In this document: in pieces, positions 43,950 through 53,315 of the stretch
How positions within the stretch are numbered: the stretch's first letter is position 1
Layout: the number at the start of each line of letters is the position of its first letter
DNA from: Yoonia rosea
GTDB taxonomy: Bacteria; Pseudomonadota; Alphaproteobacteria; Rhodobacterales; Rhodobacteraceae
NCBI RefSeq assembly: GCF_900156505.1
Contig: NZ_FTPR01000001.1
Span: 620,001-684,000 of the forward strand
Direction of reading: 5' to 3'
Length of the DNA: 64,000 nucleotides
Notes under the pieces: generated by a model
Told to the model about the DNA's origin: nothing
Databases searched by the model: none
Seen by the model: only the letters and a program-made list of their open reading frames with translations
Position numbers and translations under genes: made by a program

Positions 43950-44660
43950 ATGGCTGACAAGACACGGGCCCCCGCAGATCGACTGCCGATTTCGCAGCGC
44001 ATCGATCAACGGATGGAAAGCAATCCGCTGCGCCGCAAGATGAAACCCACTGAATGGGCGATCAAGGGCGAGTTGTTTTTGAACTGTTCCTGCACGGTCT
44101 TTTGTCCCTGCGTCGTCAGCCTTGGTGCGCACCCGCCGACCGAGGGACATTGCCATGCGTGGATGGCCATTGCCATTGATGAGGGGCACTTCGAGGGCGA
44201 GGACCTGTCAGGTCTAAACGTTGGTCTGCTCGTCGATATTCCGGGCCGGATGGCCGAGGGCAATTGGAAAGTTGCGGCTTATGTCGATGAACGCAGTACA
44301 CAAAAGGCCTACAATGGCATTTTGAAGATTTTCAGCGGGCAGGCGGGGGGCACCACGGGTCTGTTCACCATGCTGGTGTCTGAAATTATCGGGGCCGAGC
44401 GCGAAAAGGTCGAGATCGTCCGCGAAGGAACCAAGCGTGGCATCTATATTGGCCGCAAAATACAGGGCGAGATCGAAATGATGGCGGGCAAATCCCCCGA
44501 TCATCCGGTTATGGTCAGCAATTCCAAATACTGGATGGGGCCTGATATCATCGCCGCCACAGGCACAAAATCCAAGGTCCGCGACTATGGCCGTGTCTGG
44601 GATTTTGGCGGCAAATCCGCCGAGATTTGCCCGATTGACTGGAAAGGTCCCAAGCCTTGA
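43950..44660 (+). CDS. DUF1326 protein
   Basis: 236 aa. Four clustered cysteines, Cys46, Cys48, Cys52 and Cys54 (NCSCTVFCPC), and a nearby His/Cys (HCHAW) suggest metal or iron-sulfur binding. No signal peptide or membrane helix is evident. DUF1326 has no proven function. It sits between DUF2182 and DinB genes, and overlaps the latter by four bases. Confidence 0.87.
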   Translation: MADKTRAPADRLPISQRIDQRMESNPLRRKMKPTEWAIKGELFLNCSCTVFCPCVVSLGAHPPTEGHCHAWMAIAIDEGHFEGEDLSGLNVGLLVDIPGRMAEGNWKVAAYVDERSTQKAYNGILKIFSGQAGGTTGLFTMLVSEIIGAEREKVEIVREGTKRGIYIGRKIQGEIEMMAGKSPDHPVMVSNSKYWMGPDIIAATGTKSKVRDYGRVWDFGGKSAEICPIDWKGPKP

Positions 44661-45163
44661 TCACGCCAGAGTATTGCCGGACGATGGCGCGCTATAATGC
44701 GTGGCAGAATTCTGCTTTGCGCGAGATTGTCTTGACGATGGACAAAGCCGAGCTGCGCAAGGATCGCGGGGCGTTCTTTGGTTCGATCATGGGCACGCTG
44801 AATCATCTGCTGTGGGGCGATACCTTGTGGATCAGTCGTTTTGACGGCGGGGCCGGCACGGACGTGACGCTGAAGGAAAGCGTGGAAATGGCGGTGACGC
44901 CCGCTGTCTGGGCTGCGGATCGGTTCCGGATGGATGCGCGGATCGCGCTTTGGGCGCAAAGCGTCCAAGCGATTGATTTGGTGGGCAATCTGGACTGGTA
45001 CTCTGGCGCGTTGGGCAGGCAGATGTCCAAGCCGATGGCGCTCTGTGTCATGCAAATGTTCAACCATCAAACCCATCATCGCGGGCAGGTTCATGCGATG
45101 ATGACCGCGGCAGGGCACACACTGCCCGACACCGATCTTCCCTTTATCCCAGAGGATTTCTGA
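44657..45163 (+). CDS. DinB-family protein
   Basis: 168 aa starting at a TTG that overlaps the DUF1326 stop (TTGA, 44657-44660). A four-helix bundle with the metal-binding histidines of DinB/YfiT proteins: HLLWGD near residue 50 and NHQTHHRGQ near 136-144. The family includes thiol-dependent transferases. Its stop overlaps the dmdA start by one base, so it is expressed with dmdA. Whether it takes part in DMSP metabolism is untested. Confidence 0.87.
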   Translation: MITPEYCRTMARYNAWQNSALREIVLTMDKAELRKDRGAFFGSIMGTLNHLLWGDTLWISRFDGGAGTDVTLKESVEMAVTPAVWAADRFRMDARIALWAQSVQAIDLVGNLDWYSGALGRQMSKPMALCVMQMFNHQTHHRGQVHAMMTAAGHTLPDTDLPFIPEDF

Positions 45164-46263
45164 TGGCTGTGATTGCACCTTCGCGCCGTGTTCGGCGCAC
45201 ACCCTTTAGCGATGGCGTCGAAGCGGCCGGGGTTAAGGGATATACCGTCTATAACCATATGCTGCTGCCCACGGTGTTTCGCAGCGTGGTGGAGGATTAT
45301 CACCACCTGAAAGCTGCCGTGCAGGTCTGGGATGTGGCCTGTGAGAGGCAGGTGGAACTGCGCGGCCCGGATGCCGCACGCCTGATGCAGATGCTGACGC
45401 CACGCGATTTGCGCGGCATGTTGCCGGGGCAGTGTTTCTATGTGCCGATCGTGGATGAAACCGGCGGGATGTTGAACGATCCCGTCGCGTTGAAACTGAC
45501 CGAGGACCGCTGGTGGATTTCCATTGCCGACAGTGATTTGCTATTCTGGGTCAAGGCTTTGGCCTATGGCTATCGCCTGGATGTTTTGGTGGACGAGCCT
45601 GATATTTCGCCGCTGGCGGTGCAGGGGCCACTGGCCGATGATCTGATGGCGCGGGTCTTTGGCGATGCGGTGCGTGCCATCAAGTTTTTCCGCTTTGGCT
45701 GGTTCGATTTCAACGGTGTCAGCATGGCGGTGGCGCGGTCGGGCTATTCCAAGCAGGGCGGCTTCGAGATTTACGTTGACGGCACAAAGAACGGTATGCC
45801 GCTGTGGAACGCGTTGATGGAGGCGGGTAAGGATCTGGATGTCTACGCAGGTTGCCCCAATCTGATCGAGCGGATTGAAGGCGGGCTATTATCCTATGGC
45901 AATGATATGACCCGTGAGAACACACCCCATGAATGCGGGCTGGGCCGGTTCTGTTCGACCCAGACCGCGATTGGCTGTGTGGGGCGCGATGCGCTTTTGC
46001 GGGTGGCCAAAGAGGGGCCAACGCAGCAAATCCGCGCGATCGCGATTGCGGGTGATATTCCGGTGTGCAATCAGGTTTGGCCATTGATGGCCAAGGGCAA
46101 GAAGGTTGGCCAGATCACGTCGGCTGCGGCATCGCCGGATTACGGGACCAACGTCGCCATTGGCATGGTGCGGATGACCCATTGGGACGAAGGCACGCAG
46201 CTAGAAGTGCAGACACAGGATGGCCCGCGTGTGGCCACCGTGTACGAGAAATTCTGGATCTAG
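45163..46263 (+). CDS. dmdA: DMSP demethylase DmdA
   Basis: 366 aa, matching DmdA length and shorter than the fused GcvT proteins. It belongs to the GcvT/aminomethyltransferase fold and transfers a methyl from dimethylsulfoniopropionate to tetrahydrofolate, giving methylmercaptopropionate. Segments such as WDVACERQVELRGPDA, DETGGMLNDPVALKL and DRWWISIADSDL fit DmdA. The adjacent acuI and a betaine-type transporter strengthen the assignment. A GcvT-like protein of other specificity is the alternative. The start overlaps the DinB stop by one base. Confidence 0.88.
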   Translation: MAVIAPSRRVRRTPFSDGVEAAGVKGYTVYNHMLLPTVFRSVVEDYHHLKAAVQVWDVACERQVELRGPDAARLMQMLTPRDLRGMLPGQCFYVPIVDETGGMLNDPVALKLTEDRWWISIADSDLLFWVKALAYGYRLDVLVDEPDISPLAVQGPLADDLMARVFGDAVRAIKFFRFGWFDFNGVSMAVARSGYSKQGGFEIYVDGTKNGMPLWNALMEAGKDLDVYAGCPNLIERIEGGLLSYGNDMTRENTPHECGLGRFCSTQTAIGCVGRDALLRVAKEGPTQQIRAIAIAGDIPVCNQVWPLMAKGKKVGQITSAAASPDYGTNVAIGMVRMTHWDEGTQLEVQTQDGPRVATVYEKFWI

Positions 46264-46275
46264 GCCCGGTTGCCG

Positions 46276-46332
46276 CGCCGGAGCCTCCGGCGGAAGTCTG
46301 AAGAGACATGGAAAGTGGGGGCCTCAGCCCCC
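46276..46332 (+). other. Two hairpins between dmdA and acuI
   Basis: CGCCGGA / TCCGGCG with a three-base loop (46276-46292) and GGGGGC / GCCCCC with a four-base loop (46317-46332). Neither is followed by a T-run, so they are more likely mRNA-processing or stability elements than terminators. The acuI ribosome site (AAAGGA, 46339-46344) follows at once. Confidence 0.6.
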
Positions 46333-46350
46333 GAAATGAAAGGAATGACG

Positions 46351-47334
46351 ATGTTTAAAGCTTTGATGGTCGAGAAAGATGCAGAAGGGAAAACCAGCGC
46401 ATCTGTGCAAGAGCTGTCGCTGGAACAGTTGCCCGAAGGTGATGTGACGGTTGCCGTCGAATATTCGACCGTGAACTACAAGGACGGGCTTTGCATCGGG
46501 CCGGGCGGTGGGTTGGTGCGCAATTACCCCCATGTGCCTGGCATTGATATGGCGGGCACTGTCGAGGCATCGGATGATCCGCGCTATCAGCCCGGTGACA
46601 AGGTTGTGCTGACCGGATGGCGCGTGGGCGAGGCTTATTGGGGCGGGTATTCCCAAAAGGCGCGGGTGAAGGCGGATTGGCTTGTGCCATTGCCAGAAGG
46701 CCTTGCTTCGCGTCAGGCGATGGCAGTGGGCACTGCGGGCTTTACCGCGATGCTGGCGGTAATGGCGCTTGAAGATCATGGCATCAAGGATGGTCCGGTC
46801 CTCGTCACAGGTGCGGCAGGTGGCGTGGGGTCCGTTGCAACGGCGATCCTGGCCAATCTGGGCCATGAAGTGGCGGCGGTGACAGGACGGCCCGAGACGG
46901 CCGATTATCTGAAATCGCTTGGTGCGACACAGATCGTGCCCCGCGAAGAGATCAACGCAATCACCCGTCGGCCACTGGAGGCCGAGACCTGGGGCGGTTG
47001 TGTTGACGCGGTGGGTGGCGAGATGCTGGCGCGTGTCTTGGGGCAGATGAAATATGGTGCCTCTGTCTCTGCTGTGGGTCTGGCGGGCGGGGCGGGATTG
47101 CCCGCATCCGTCATCCCGTTCTTGCTGCGTGGTGTGAACCTTTTGGGGATCGACAGCGTGATGCAACCCTATGACAACCGCGTCCGCGCCTGGGCGCGCA
47201 TTGCCAAGGATTTGCCGATGGATAAACTCGAGGCGATGATCCAGCCTGCGACGCTGTCAGACCTGCCCGCACTTGGTGCTGGCATTCTGCAAGGTCAGGT
47301 CAAAGGCCGTGTTGTGGTTGATGTGAACGCCTGA
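46351..47334 (+). CDS. acuI: Acrylyl-CoA reductase AcuI
   Basis: 327 aa. I chose ATG 46351 because AAAGGA lies six bases before it; the ATG at 46345 abuts that site. A zinc-free MDR family reductase: NYKDGLCIGPGG, VPGIDMAGTV, GWRVGEAYWGGYSQKA and the NADPH site VTGAAGGVGS. It reduces acrylyl-CoA to propionyl-CoA, removing toxic acrylate arising from DMSP. It follows dmdA, as in Ruegeria, and is closed by a strong terminator. Confidence 0.92.
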   Translation: MFKALMVEKDAEGKTSASVQELSLEQLPEGDVTVAVEYSTVNYKDGLCIGPGGGLVRNYPHVPGIDMAGTVEASDDPRYQPGDKVVLTGWRVGEAYWGGYSQKARVKADWLVPLPEGLASRQAMAVGTAGFTAMLAVMALEDHGIKDGPVLVTGAAGGVGSVATAILANLGHEVAAVTGRPETADYLKSLGATQIVPREEINAITRRPLEAETWGGCVDAVGGEMLARVLGQMKYGASVSAVGLAGGAGLPASVIPFLLRGVNLLGIDSVMQPYDNRVRAWARIAKDLPMDKLEAMIQPATLSDLPALGAGILQGQVKGRVVVDVNA

Positions 47335-47360
47335 ACTCACATGTCGTAAACAGACGATTT

Positions 47361-47399
47361 TGCCGCCGGAATGCTGTGTTCCGGCGGCATTTTCTTTTG
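47361..47399 (+). terminator. Rho-independent terminator of the dmdA-acuI unit
   Basis: An 11-base-pair stem (TGCCGCCGGAA / TTCCGGCGGCA, seven-base loop) followed by TTTTCTTTT. It separates acuI from the transporter gene, which must have its own promoter. Confidence 0.9.
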
Positions 47400-47535
47400 T
47401 AAATAACGCGAGATTGCTGCGGTGCGGAAACACTGATCGGTGTCGCTTTTGGCTATCATGCCGCTTTATAGGTTTGGTCGGGGGGTATTCTTGTGTAGTA
47501 TGATTGCACAATAAATAGCCAACAGGGGACAAAAA

Positions 47536-49209
47536 ATGGCACCGAAACCTCCATTGATGGATCTGCCCATCAAGACGGCAGAGAGTGGTTTTTACCGCGG
47601 ATTTACCAAGGACGTGACGATTACGGCGAAGATACTGGTCGGGGCGTTAATTATTTGGGCCGTTGCATTTCCCGACGCAGCGGCAAGTGTGCTGGGGGGT
47701 ATCAACGGATTTATCCTCGGGACGTTCAACTACTGGTATGTTTATGCGATGGCGTTCTTCGTCATTCTTTGCCTCGGGCTTGCGTTATGGCCGGCTTCTG
47801 GCCGGTTAAAACTTGGCATGCCTGACGACCAGCCGGAATTTTCGAACTTTTCGTGGTTCTCGATGATGTTTGGTGCCGGGATCGGTATCGGGATGCTGAC
47901 CTTTGCGACGGCCGAGCCGATGTATCATTGGGCGTCCAACCCTGCGACCATCATGGGCGATACGACAGGCAGCAGCGCCGACAACGTGCGTGATGCCTAT
48001 ATCTGGTCGTTCACCCACTGGGGACTGGCGGCATGGGCATCCTATGCGATTGTCGGTCTGTCTTTGGGCTATTTTTCATATCGCCGCGGTCTGCCACTCA
48101 CGATCAGGTCAGGGCTGACTCCATTGTTCGGCAAAGCCTTGTCGGGGCCTTTGGGCCATGTGGTCGATGTGGTGGCTGTGGTTGCGACTGTGCTGGGCGT
48201 GTCACAGACACTCGGTTTTGGCGTCGAACAGTTTATCTCCGGTCTGTATCGCATCGGCTTTGGCGAATGGCTTTACACGACGGATGCTGCGGGTGAGCAA
48301 TCATCCTCGACTATGGCGATTATCGTCGCGCTGATTGTGATCATGGGTGCATCAACCCTGTCGGCACTTTCGGGTGTGGGCAAAGGGATCAAATGGCTGT
48401 CGAACATCAACATGGGACTGAGCTTTTTCATCCTCGTGTTCTTTATCATCTTCGGATCGACATTCTTTGGCCTGACGGCCCTTTTTGTCGGGATTTGGGA
48501 TTATTTGCTATCGATACCCGGCAATATCCTTACTGTCTGGGCGGCAGATGGCACCGAGCAAGGCGATGCGCTGGCTGGTTGGCAGGGTGGTTGGACCATC
48601 TTTTACTGGGCATGGTGGATTGCATTTGCACCTTTCGTTGGTGTGTTCCTTGCACGCATTTCGCGTGGGCGCACAGTACGCGAATATGTGCTGGGTGCTT
48701 TGATCATTCCTGCGGTGATGTGCTTTGTCTGGTTCGCCCTGGTTGGTGGGACAGCGATTGATCTGGAATTGAACGGCGATGCGAACGGTGCGATCACGGG
48801 TGCTGGCCAGTCGGATCAGCTCTTTGCGATGTTGGCGGTCATTCTTGAGCCGACCTTGGCTTGGATCATGTCGGTGATCGTGGTGATCCTGCTGCTGACC
48901 TATCTGGTGACGTCGGCTGACTCGGCAGTGTTGATCATCAATACAATCAACGCAGCCGGTGACGAAGGCCCGAAAGCGCGTCCGCATATCCTTTTCTGGG
49001 GGGCGGCGCTTGCGTTTGTTGTCGGTGGTCTGATCATCGCGGGCGGTCTGGGTGCGATCCAGACAGCGATGGTGATTGGTGCGCTGCCGTTCAGCGTTGT
49101 GATGGTTTTGATGGGCTTTGCGCTGATCAAGGGCATCTGGCTTGATGGCAAGCGGGAGGCGGCTGGCGTACAAACGACGGTGGATGAAGCCGCTTTGCCT
49201 GCGGAATAA
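47536..49209 (+). CDS. BCCT-family transporter (betaine/choline/DMSP)
   Basis: 557 aa with twelve membrane helices. The signature region includes FGAGIGIGMLTFATAEPMYHW and WTIFYWAWWIAFAPFVGVFLARISRGRTVRE, typical of betaine/carnitine/choline transporters. The tryptophan-rich box is conserved. Position after the DMSP genes suggests uptake of DMSP or glycine betaine. AGGGGAC precedes the ATG at 47536. Confidence 0.92.
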   Translation: MAPKPPLMDLPIKTAESGFYRGFTKDVTITAKILVGALIIWAVAFPDAAASVLGGINGFILGTFNYWYVYAMAFFVILCLGLALWPASGRLKLGMPDDQPEFSNFSWFSMMFGAGIGIGMLTFATAEPMYHWASNPATIMGDTTGSSADNVRDAYIWSFTHWGLAAWASYAIVGLSLGYFSYRRGLPLTIRSGLTPLFGKALSGPLGHVVDVVAVVATVLGVSQTLGFGVEQFISGLYRIGFGEWLYTTDAAGEQSSSTMAIIVALIVIMGASTLSALSGVGKGIKWLSNINMGLSFFILVFFIIFGSTFFGLTALFVGIWDYLLSIPGNILTVWAADGTEQGDALAGWQGGWTIFYWAWWIAFAPFVGVFLARISRGRTVREYVLGALIIPAVMCFVWFALVGGTAIDLELNGDANGAITGAGQSDQLFAMLAVILEPTLAWIMSVIVVILLLTYLVTSADSAVLIINTINAAGDEGPKARPHILFWGAALAFVVGGLIIAGGLGAIQTAMVIGALPFSVVMVLMGFALIKGIWLDGKREAAGVQTTVDEAALPAE

Positions 49210-49229
49210 AGCGGGCGGTCTGAAAAACG

Positions 49230-49263
49230 AAGGCTCCGGTGCTTGCGCATCGGGGCCTTTTTC
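49230..49263 (+). terminator. Rho-independent terminator of the BCCT gene
   Basis: A 13-base-pair stem (AAGGCTCCGGTGC / GCATCGGGGCCTT with two G-T pairs) and a TTGC loop, ending in TTTTT. It is only 15 bases upstream of the next start codon. Confidence 0.9.
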
Positions 49264-49277
49264 GTATCCATGTGCGT

Positions 49278-50495
49278 ATGACACTAGATATCGCATGGGT
49301 GCGCGCCCAATTCCCCGCCTTTGACCAGCCTTCATTGCAGGGGCAGGCCTTTTTTGAAAATGCTGGCGGGTCTTATACCTGCCGTCAGGTGATTGACCGG
49401 TTGCACCGCTTCTACACCGAACGAAAGGTCCAGCCTTATGCGCCCTATGATGCGTCGCGCTTAGGCGGTGAGGAAATGGACGAGGCGCGCAGGCGTTTGG
49501 CCGAAATGCTGGGGGTTGAAACGCATGAGGTGTCTTTCGGGCCCTCGACCACACAGAATACCTATGTGCTGGCACAAGCGGTGCGCAAATGGATCAAGCC
49601 GGGCCAGAGTATTGTCGTGACCAATCAGGATCACGAGGCCAATAGCGGCCCGTGGCGGCGGTTGGCCGAGGATGGCGTCAATATCCTTGAGTGGCAGATT
49701 GATCCCGACACGGGCGAGTTGCGCCCGGAGGACCTTGCCAAGCTCTTTGAGCAGCATGTGGCGCTTGTGGTGTTCCCGCATTGCTCGAATGTTGTGGGTG
49801 CGATCAATGATGTGGCTGGCATCTGCGCTTTGGCGAAATCTGCCGGTGCTCGCAGCGTTGTTGATGGGGTCAGCTATGCGCCACATGGCTTTGTCGATGT
49901 GGCCGAACTTGGCTGTGATGTCTATCTGTTCAGTGCCTATAAAACCTATGGACCACATCAAGGCATCATGGTGATCCGCGCGGACTGGGGCATGGAGCTG
50001 CCCAATCAGGGGCACCATTTCAACGGTGACAGCCTTTACAAGCGCTTCACACCTGCAGGTCCTGACCATGCGCAGGTCGCAGCCAGTGCGGGCATGGCCG
50101 ATTATTTTGAGGCGATGTCTGCGCATCATGGTGGTGGCACGGGGGCTGCGGCGGCGCGCAAATCCCATGATCTGATGCGCGCGCAAGAGGTGGTCCTTTT
50201 GCAGCCTTTGCTGGATTACGTCTCGGCAAAAAACTCGGTACGGCTTATCGGTCCTGCGGACGCTCTGCGCCGCGCACCCACTGTTGCGCTGTCACTGGAA
50301 GCGGATGCTGAAGAGACAGCAGCGCAACTTGCCCCGCATGGGATTATGGCGGGGGGCGGTGATTTTTATGCGCAGCGTCCGCTTTCGGCTATGGGTGTGG
50401 ACCTGTCCAAAGGTGTGCTGCGGGTCAGTTTCGTGCATTACACCACCAAGGATGAGGTTGACGCGCTGATGGGGGCGCTAGATCAGGTGTTATAA
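49278..50495 (+). CDS. Class V aminotransferase / cysteine desulfurase-like protein
   Basis: 405 aa from ATG 49278. PLP fold type I. The PLP lysine is in FSAYKTYGPHQGIM, and the phosphate and ring-binding region includes GPSTTQNTYVLAQA and DGVSYAPHG. It lacks the C-terminal catalytic-Cys loop of IscS-type enzymes, fitting the cysteine desulfurase-like/isopenicillin N epimerase-like subgroup of unsettled substrate. A terminator immediately upstream leaves little room for a promoter. Confidence 0.85.
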   Translation: MTLDIAWVRAQFPAFDQPSLQGQAFFENAGGSYTCRQVIDRLHRFYTERKVQPYAPYDASRLGGEEMDEARRRLAEMLGVETHEVSFGPSTTQNTYVLAQAVRKWIKPGQSIVVTNQDHEANSGPWRRLAEDGVNILEWQIDPDTGELRPEDLAKLFEQHVALVVFPHCSNVVGAINDVAGICALAKSAGARSVVDGVSYAPHGFVDVAELGCDVYLFSAYKTYGPHQGIMVIRADWGMELPNQGHHFNGDSLYKRFTPAGPDHAQVAASAGMADYFEAMSAHHGGGTGAAAARKSHDLMRAQEVVLLQPLLDYVSAKNSVRLIGPADALRRAPTVALSLEADAEETAAQLAPHGIMAGGGDFYAQRPLSAMGVDLSKGVLRVSFVHYTTKDEVDALMGALDQVL

Positions 50496-50525
50496 AGCAG
50501 GCACGCCGTCCTGCGCGGAGGTCTG

Positions 50526-51944
50526 ATGAGCAAATCCCCTATTCTGATGTGGTTCCGGCGCGACCTGCGCCTTGGCGATCATGAAGCGCTGTCTGCGGCC
50601 GTCGCGGCGGGTCATCCGGTTATTCCGGTTTTCATTTATGACGAACTGACAGAAACCCTTGGTGCGGCGCCGAAGATGCGGTTGGGTCTGTCGGTGAGTG
50701 ATCTGGCGAAATCGTTGCAGGAAAAAGGCAGCCGTTTGATTCTGCGCCGTGGCGAGGCGCTGACGGTGTTGCGCGATCTGATTGCCGAGACAGGGGCAGG
50801 GGCGGTGTATTGGTCGCGCATGTATGACCCGCAGACGCGCGAACGCGATACCAAGGTCAAGACTGCCTTGAAAGAAGATGGCCTTGAGGCCGAGAGTTTC
50901 ACTGGGCATGTCCTGTTCGAGCCATGGACGGTTGAGACCAAAACCGGCGGGTTTTACAAAGTCTACACGCCCATGTGGAAATCCGTGCGCGACAACGACG
51001 TGCCTGACGCACTTCCAACCCCCGCCACAATCCCCGTACCTGACAGCTGGCCGGCCTCGGATGATATGGAAGAGTGGCAAATGTCCGCTGCGATGCAGCG
51101 CGGGGCGGATATTCTGGCATCCCATTGCACCGTCGGGGAAACGGCCGCATCGCACCGTTTGGGCGCCTTTATCGCCAATCATGTCGCCAATTACGTCAAG
51201 AACCGTGATCTGCCTGCCGTGGATGGCACCTCGGGGCTGTCGGAAAACCTGACCTACGGCGAAATCAGCCCGCGCAAATGCTGGCACGCAGGCTGGCGCG
51301 CGCTGCACGACGGCAAGGGTGATGCCGAGACTTTCCTGAAAGAACTGGTCTGGCGCGAGTTTGCCTATCATCTGGCTTATCACACGCCCCGCATCACGAC
51401 GGGCAACTGGAAAGAGGACTGGGACAGCTTTCCATGGAATACGGACGAACGGCTGGCCGAGGTGAAAGCGTGGAAGCAAGGACGCACGGGAATCCGGTTT
51501 GTCGATGCCGCCATGCGCGAGATGTATGTGACGGGTCGGATGCATAACCGCGGACGGATGATCGTTGCGTCTTATCTGACCAAGCACCTTTTGTGTCACT
51601 GGAAGATCGGGCTGGATTGGTTTGCTGATTGCCTGATTGACTGGGATCCCTGCAGCAATGCGATGGGGTGGCAGTGGTCGGCGGGGTCGGGTCCCGATGC
51701 CACCCCCTATTTCCGCGTGTTCAATCCGGTGACGCAGTTGGACAAATTCGACAAGGATCGCGCATACGTCAAGAAATGGATTGCCGAGGGCACCAAGACA
51801 CCAAGCGCGACAGCTTTGTCCTATTATGATATGATCCCTCTCAGTTGGGGCATGACAGCGCAGGACCGCTACCCTGATCCGATTGTTCCGGCAGATGTGG
51901 GTCGCAAGCGCGCACTTGATGCCTATCAGGACCGTGGTTTCTGA
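50526..51944 (+). CDS. phrB: Deoxyribodipyrimidine photolyase
   Basis: 472 aa. Residues about 5-135 are the N-terminal alpha/beta antenna domain (LMWFRRDLRLGDH). The FAD domain has LVWREFAYHL, TGIRFVDAAMREM, GRMHNRGRMIVASYLTKHL and DWDPCSNAMGWQW. It repairs pyrimidine dimers with blue light. Neighbouring cfa suggests a photo-oxidative stress setting. Confidence 0.92.
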   Translation: MSKSPILMWFRRDLRLGDHEALSAAVAAGHPVIPVFIYDELTETLGAAPKMRLGLSVSDLAKSLQEKGSRLILRRGEALTVLRDLIAETGAGAVYWSRMYDPQTRERDTKVKTALKEDGLEAESFTGHVLFEPWTVETKTGGFYKVYTPMWKSVRDNDVPDALPTPATIPVPDSWPASDDMEEWQMSAAMQRGADILASHCTVGETAASHRLGAFIANHVANYVKNRDLPAVDGTSGLSENLTYGEISPRKCWHAGWRALHDGKGDAETFLKELVWREFAYHLAYHTPRITTGNWKEDWDSFPWNTDERLAEVKAWKQGRTGIRFVDAAMREMYVTGRMHNRGRMIVASYLTKHLLCHWKIGLDWFADCLIDWDPCSNAMGWQWSAGSGPDATPYFRVFNPVTQLDKFDKDRAYVKKWIAEGTKTPSATALSYYDMIPLSWGMTAQDRYPDPIVPADVGRKRALDAYQDRGF

Positions 51945-52069
51945 TTGCCCCAAGGTCAGTTGAAACTTTTTTGAACGTTCTCCGTGACTTCACCGTAGCA
52001 AAGGTTAATTTGGGTACAAACAGGCCGCGCAAGATGCCCGAGTGCCAAAGACGACGACAGGAAGAAAAC

Positions 52070-53278
52070 ATGATCTTAACGAGTACAGACGGCCAAACCG
52101 GTCTGCCCCGCTATTTTGCGCGGGTATTTGATCAGGTGAAAGACCTTCAGAAAGGCCGCGTTGATATCATTCTGCCTGATGGGCGCCATTTTCGTGCCGA
52201 AGGCGTGAAACCCGGTTATGTGGCGGAGGTGCACGTGCACAACGCCGATCTTTTTGCGCGCACAGTACGCGAAGGCGATATGGGGTTTTCCGAGGCCTAT
52301 ATGGATGGCTGGTGGACCACCCCCGATCTGATGGCGGTGATGGATTTCATGCATGATGAGGCCGATCATATTTACGATGGGTTCCCTGCACAAAAGCTGA
52401 TCCGGTTTTACGAGCGTGTCCGGTTCTGGATGCAGCGCAATTCAAAGACCCAAGCGCGCAAGAACATCAGCTATCATTACGATCTGGGCAATGATTTTTA
52501 CGGGCTCTGGCTTGATGACACGATGACCTATTCCTCGGCGATTTTCGAGACAGGGCAGGAAAGCACCGAAGCCGCGCAAACCGCTAAGTATGCAAGTATG
52601 GTCGATCAGATGGGCGCCAAAGCTGGCGATCATGTGCTTGAGATTGGCTGTGGCTGGGGCGGGTTCGCTGAATACGCCGCCAAGGAACGCGGGATCAAGG
52701 TGACCGGTTTGACGATCAGTCAGGAGCAGCATGATTTTGCCGTGGCGCGGATGGCCAAGGCGGGTCTGTCCGACATGGTCGAGATCAAAATGCAGGATTA
52801 CCGCGACGAAACAGGCCTTTACGACGGGATCGCCAGCATCGAGATGTTCGAAGCGGTCGGGGAGCAATATTGGCCCAAGTACTTTGAAACCGTGCGTGAA
52901 CGGCTCAAACCGGGCAAACACGCAACACTCCAGATTATCACTGTCAAAGACGAACGCTGGGAGAGTTATCGCAAGGGCGTGGACTTTATCCAGAAATACA
53001 TCTTCCCCGGTGGTATGCTGCCAAGCCCGACTGTTTTGCGTCAAGAGGTTGAAAAAGCGGGATTAAATGTTAAAGGGTCGATTGAATTCGGCAAGAGCTA
53101 TGCGCTGACGCTGCGCCGCTGGCACGAGACATTCAACGAAAAGTGGGATCAGGTCGCGGCTTTGGGCTTTGACGCGCGTTTCAAACGGATGTGGGATTTT
53201 TATCTGACCTCTTGTGCCGCGACATTCGATAGCAGAAACTGCGACGTAACGCAGATTACCGTGACACGGCCGAGCTAA
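52070..53278 (+). CDS. cfa: Cyclopropane-fatty-acyl-phospholipid synthase family protein
   Basis: 402 aa from the ATG at 52070 with AGGAAG upstream; the longer frame is a shadow. The SAM site LEIGCGWGGFAEYAA and the family stretches NISYHYDLGNDFY, DDTMTYSSAIF and FIQKYIFPGGMLPS are clear. It methylates unsaturated membrane acyl chains. In Rhodobacter sphaeroides a photolyase and a cfa gene lie together and respond to singlet oxygen; the order is conserved here. I could not identify an RpoE-type promoter. Confidence 0.93.
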   Translation: MILTSTDGQTGLPRYFARVFDQVKDLQKGRVDIILPDGRHFRAEGVKPGYVAEVHVHNADLFARTVREGDMGFSEAYMDGWWTTPDLMAVMDFMHDEADHIYDGFPAQKLIRFYERVRFWMQRNSKTQARKNISYHYDLGNDFYGLWLDDTMTYSSAIFETGQESTEAAQTAKYASMVDQMGAKAGDHVLEIGCGWGGFAEYAAKERGIKVTGLTISQEQHDFAVARMAKAGLSDMVEIKMQDYRDETGLYDGIASIEMFEAVGEQYWPKYFETVRERLKPGKHATLQIITVKDERWESYRKGVDFIQKYIFPGGMLPSPTVLRQEVEKAGLNVKGSIEFGKSYALTLRRWHETFNEKWDQVAALGFDARFKRMWDFYLTSCAATFDSRNCDVTQITVTRPS

Positions 53279-53315
53279 CACAGGGTCGTGCGCGCCAAGA
53301 GAGAGGACGCATGAC

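Noticed and set aside
47491..47511. TTGTG-N11-CACAA inverted repeat before the BCCT gene
   Set aside because: Five-base arms are too short to distinguish from chance without comparison to other genomes.
51990..52015. GTTC-N7-CTTC upstream of cfa as a LexA box
   Set aside because: One arm mismatches the consensus and cfa genes are not known SOS members; chance match is likely.
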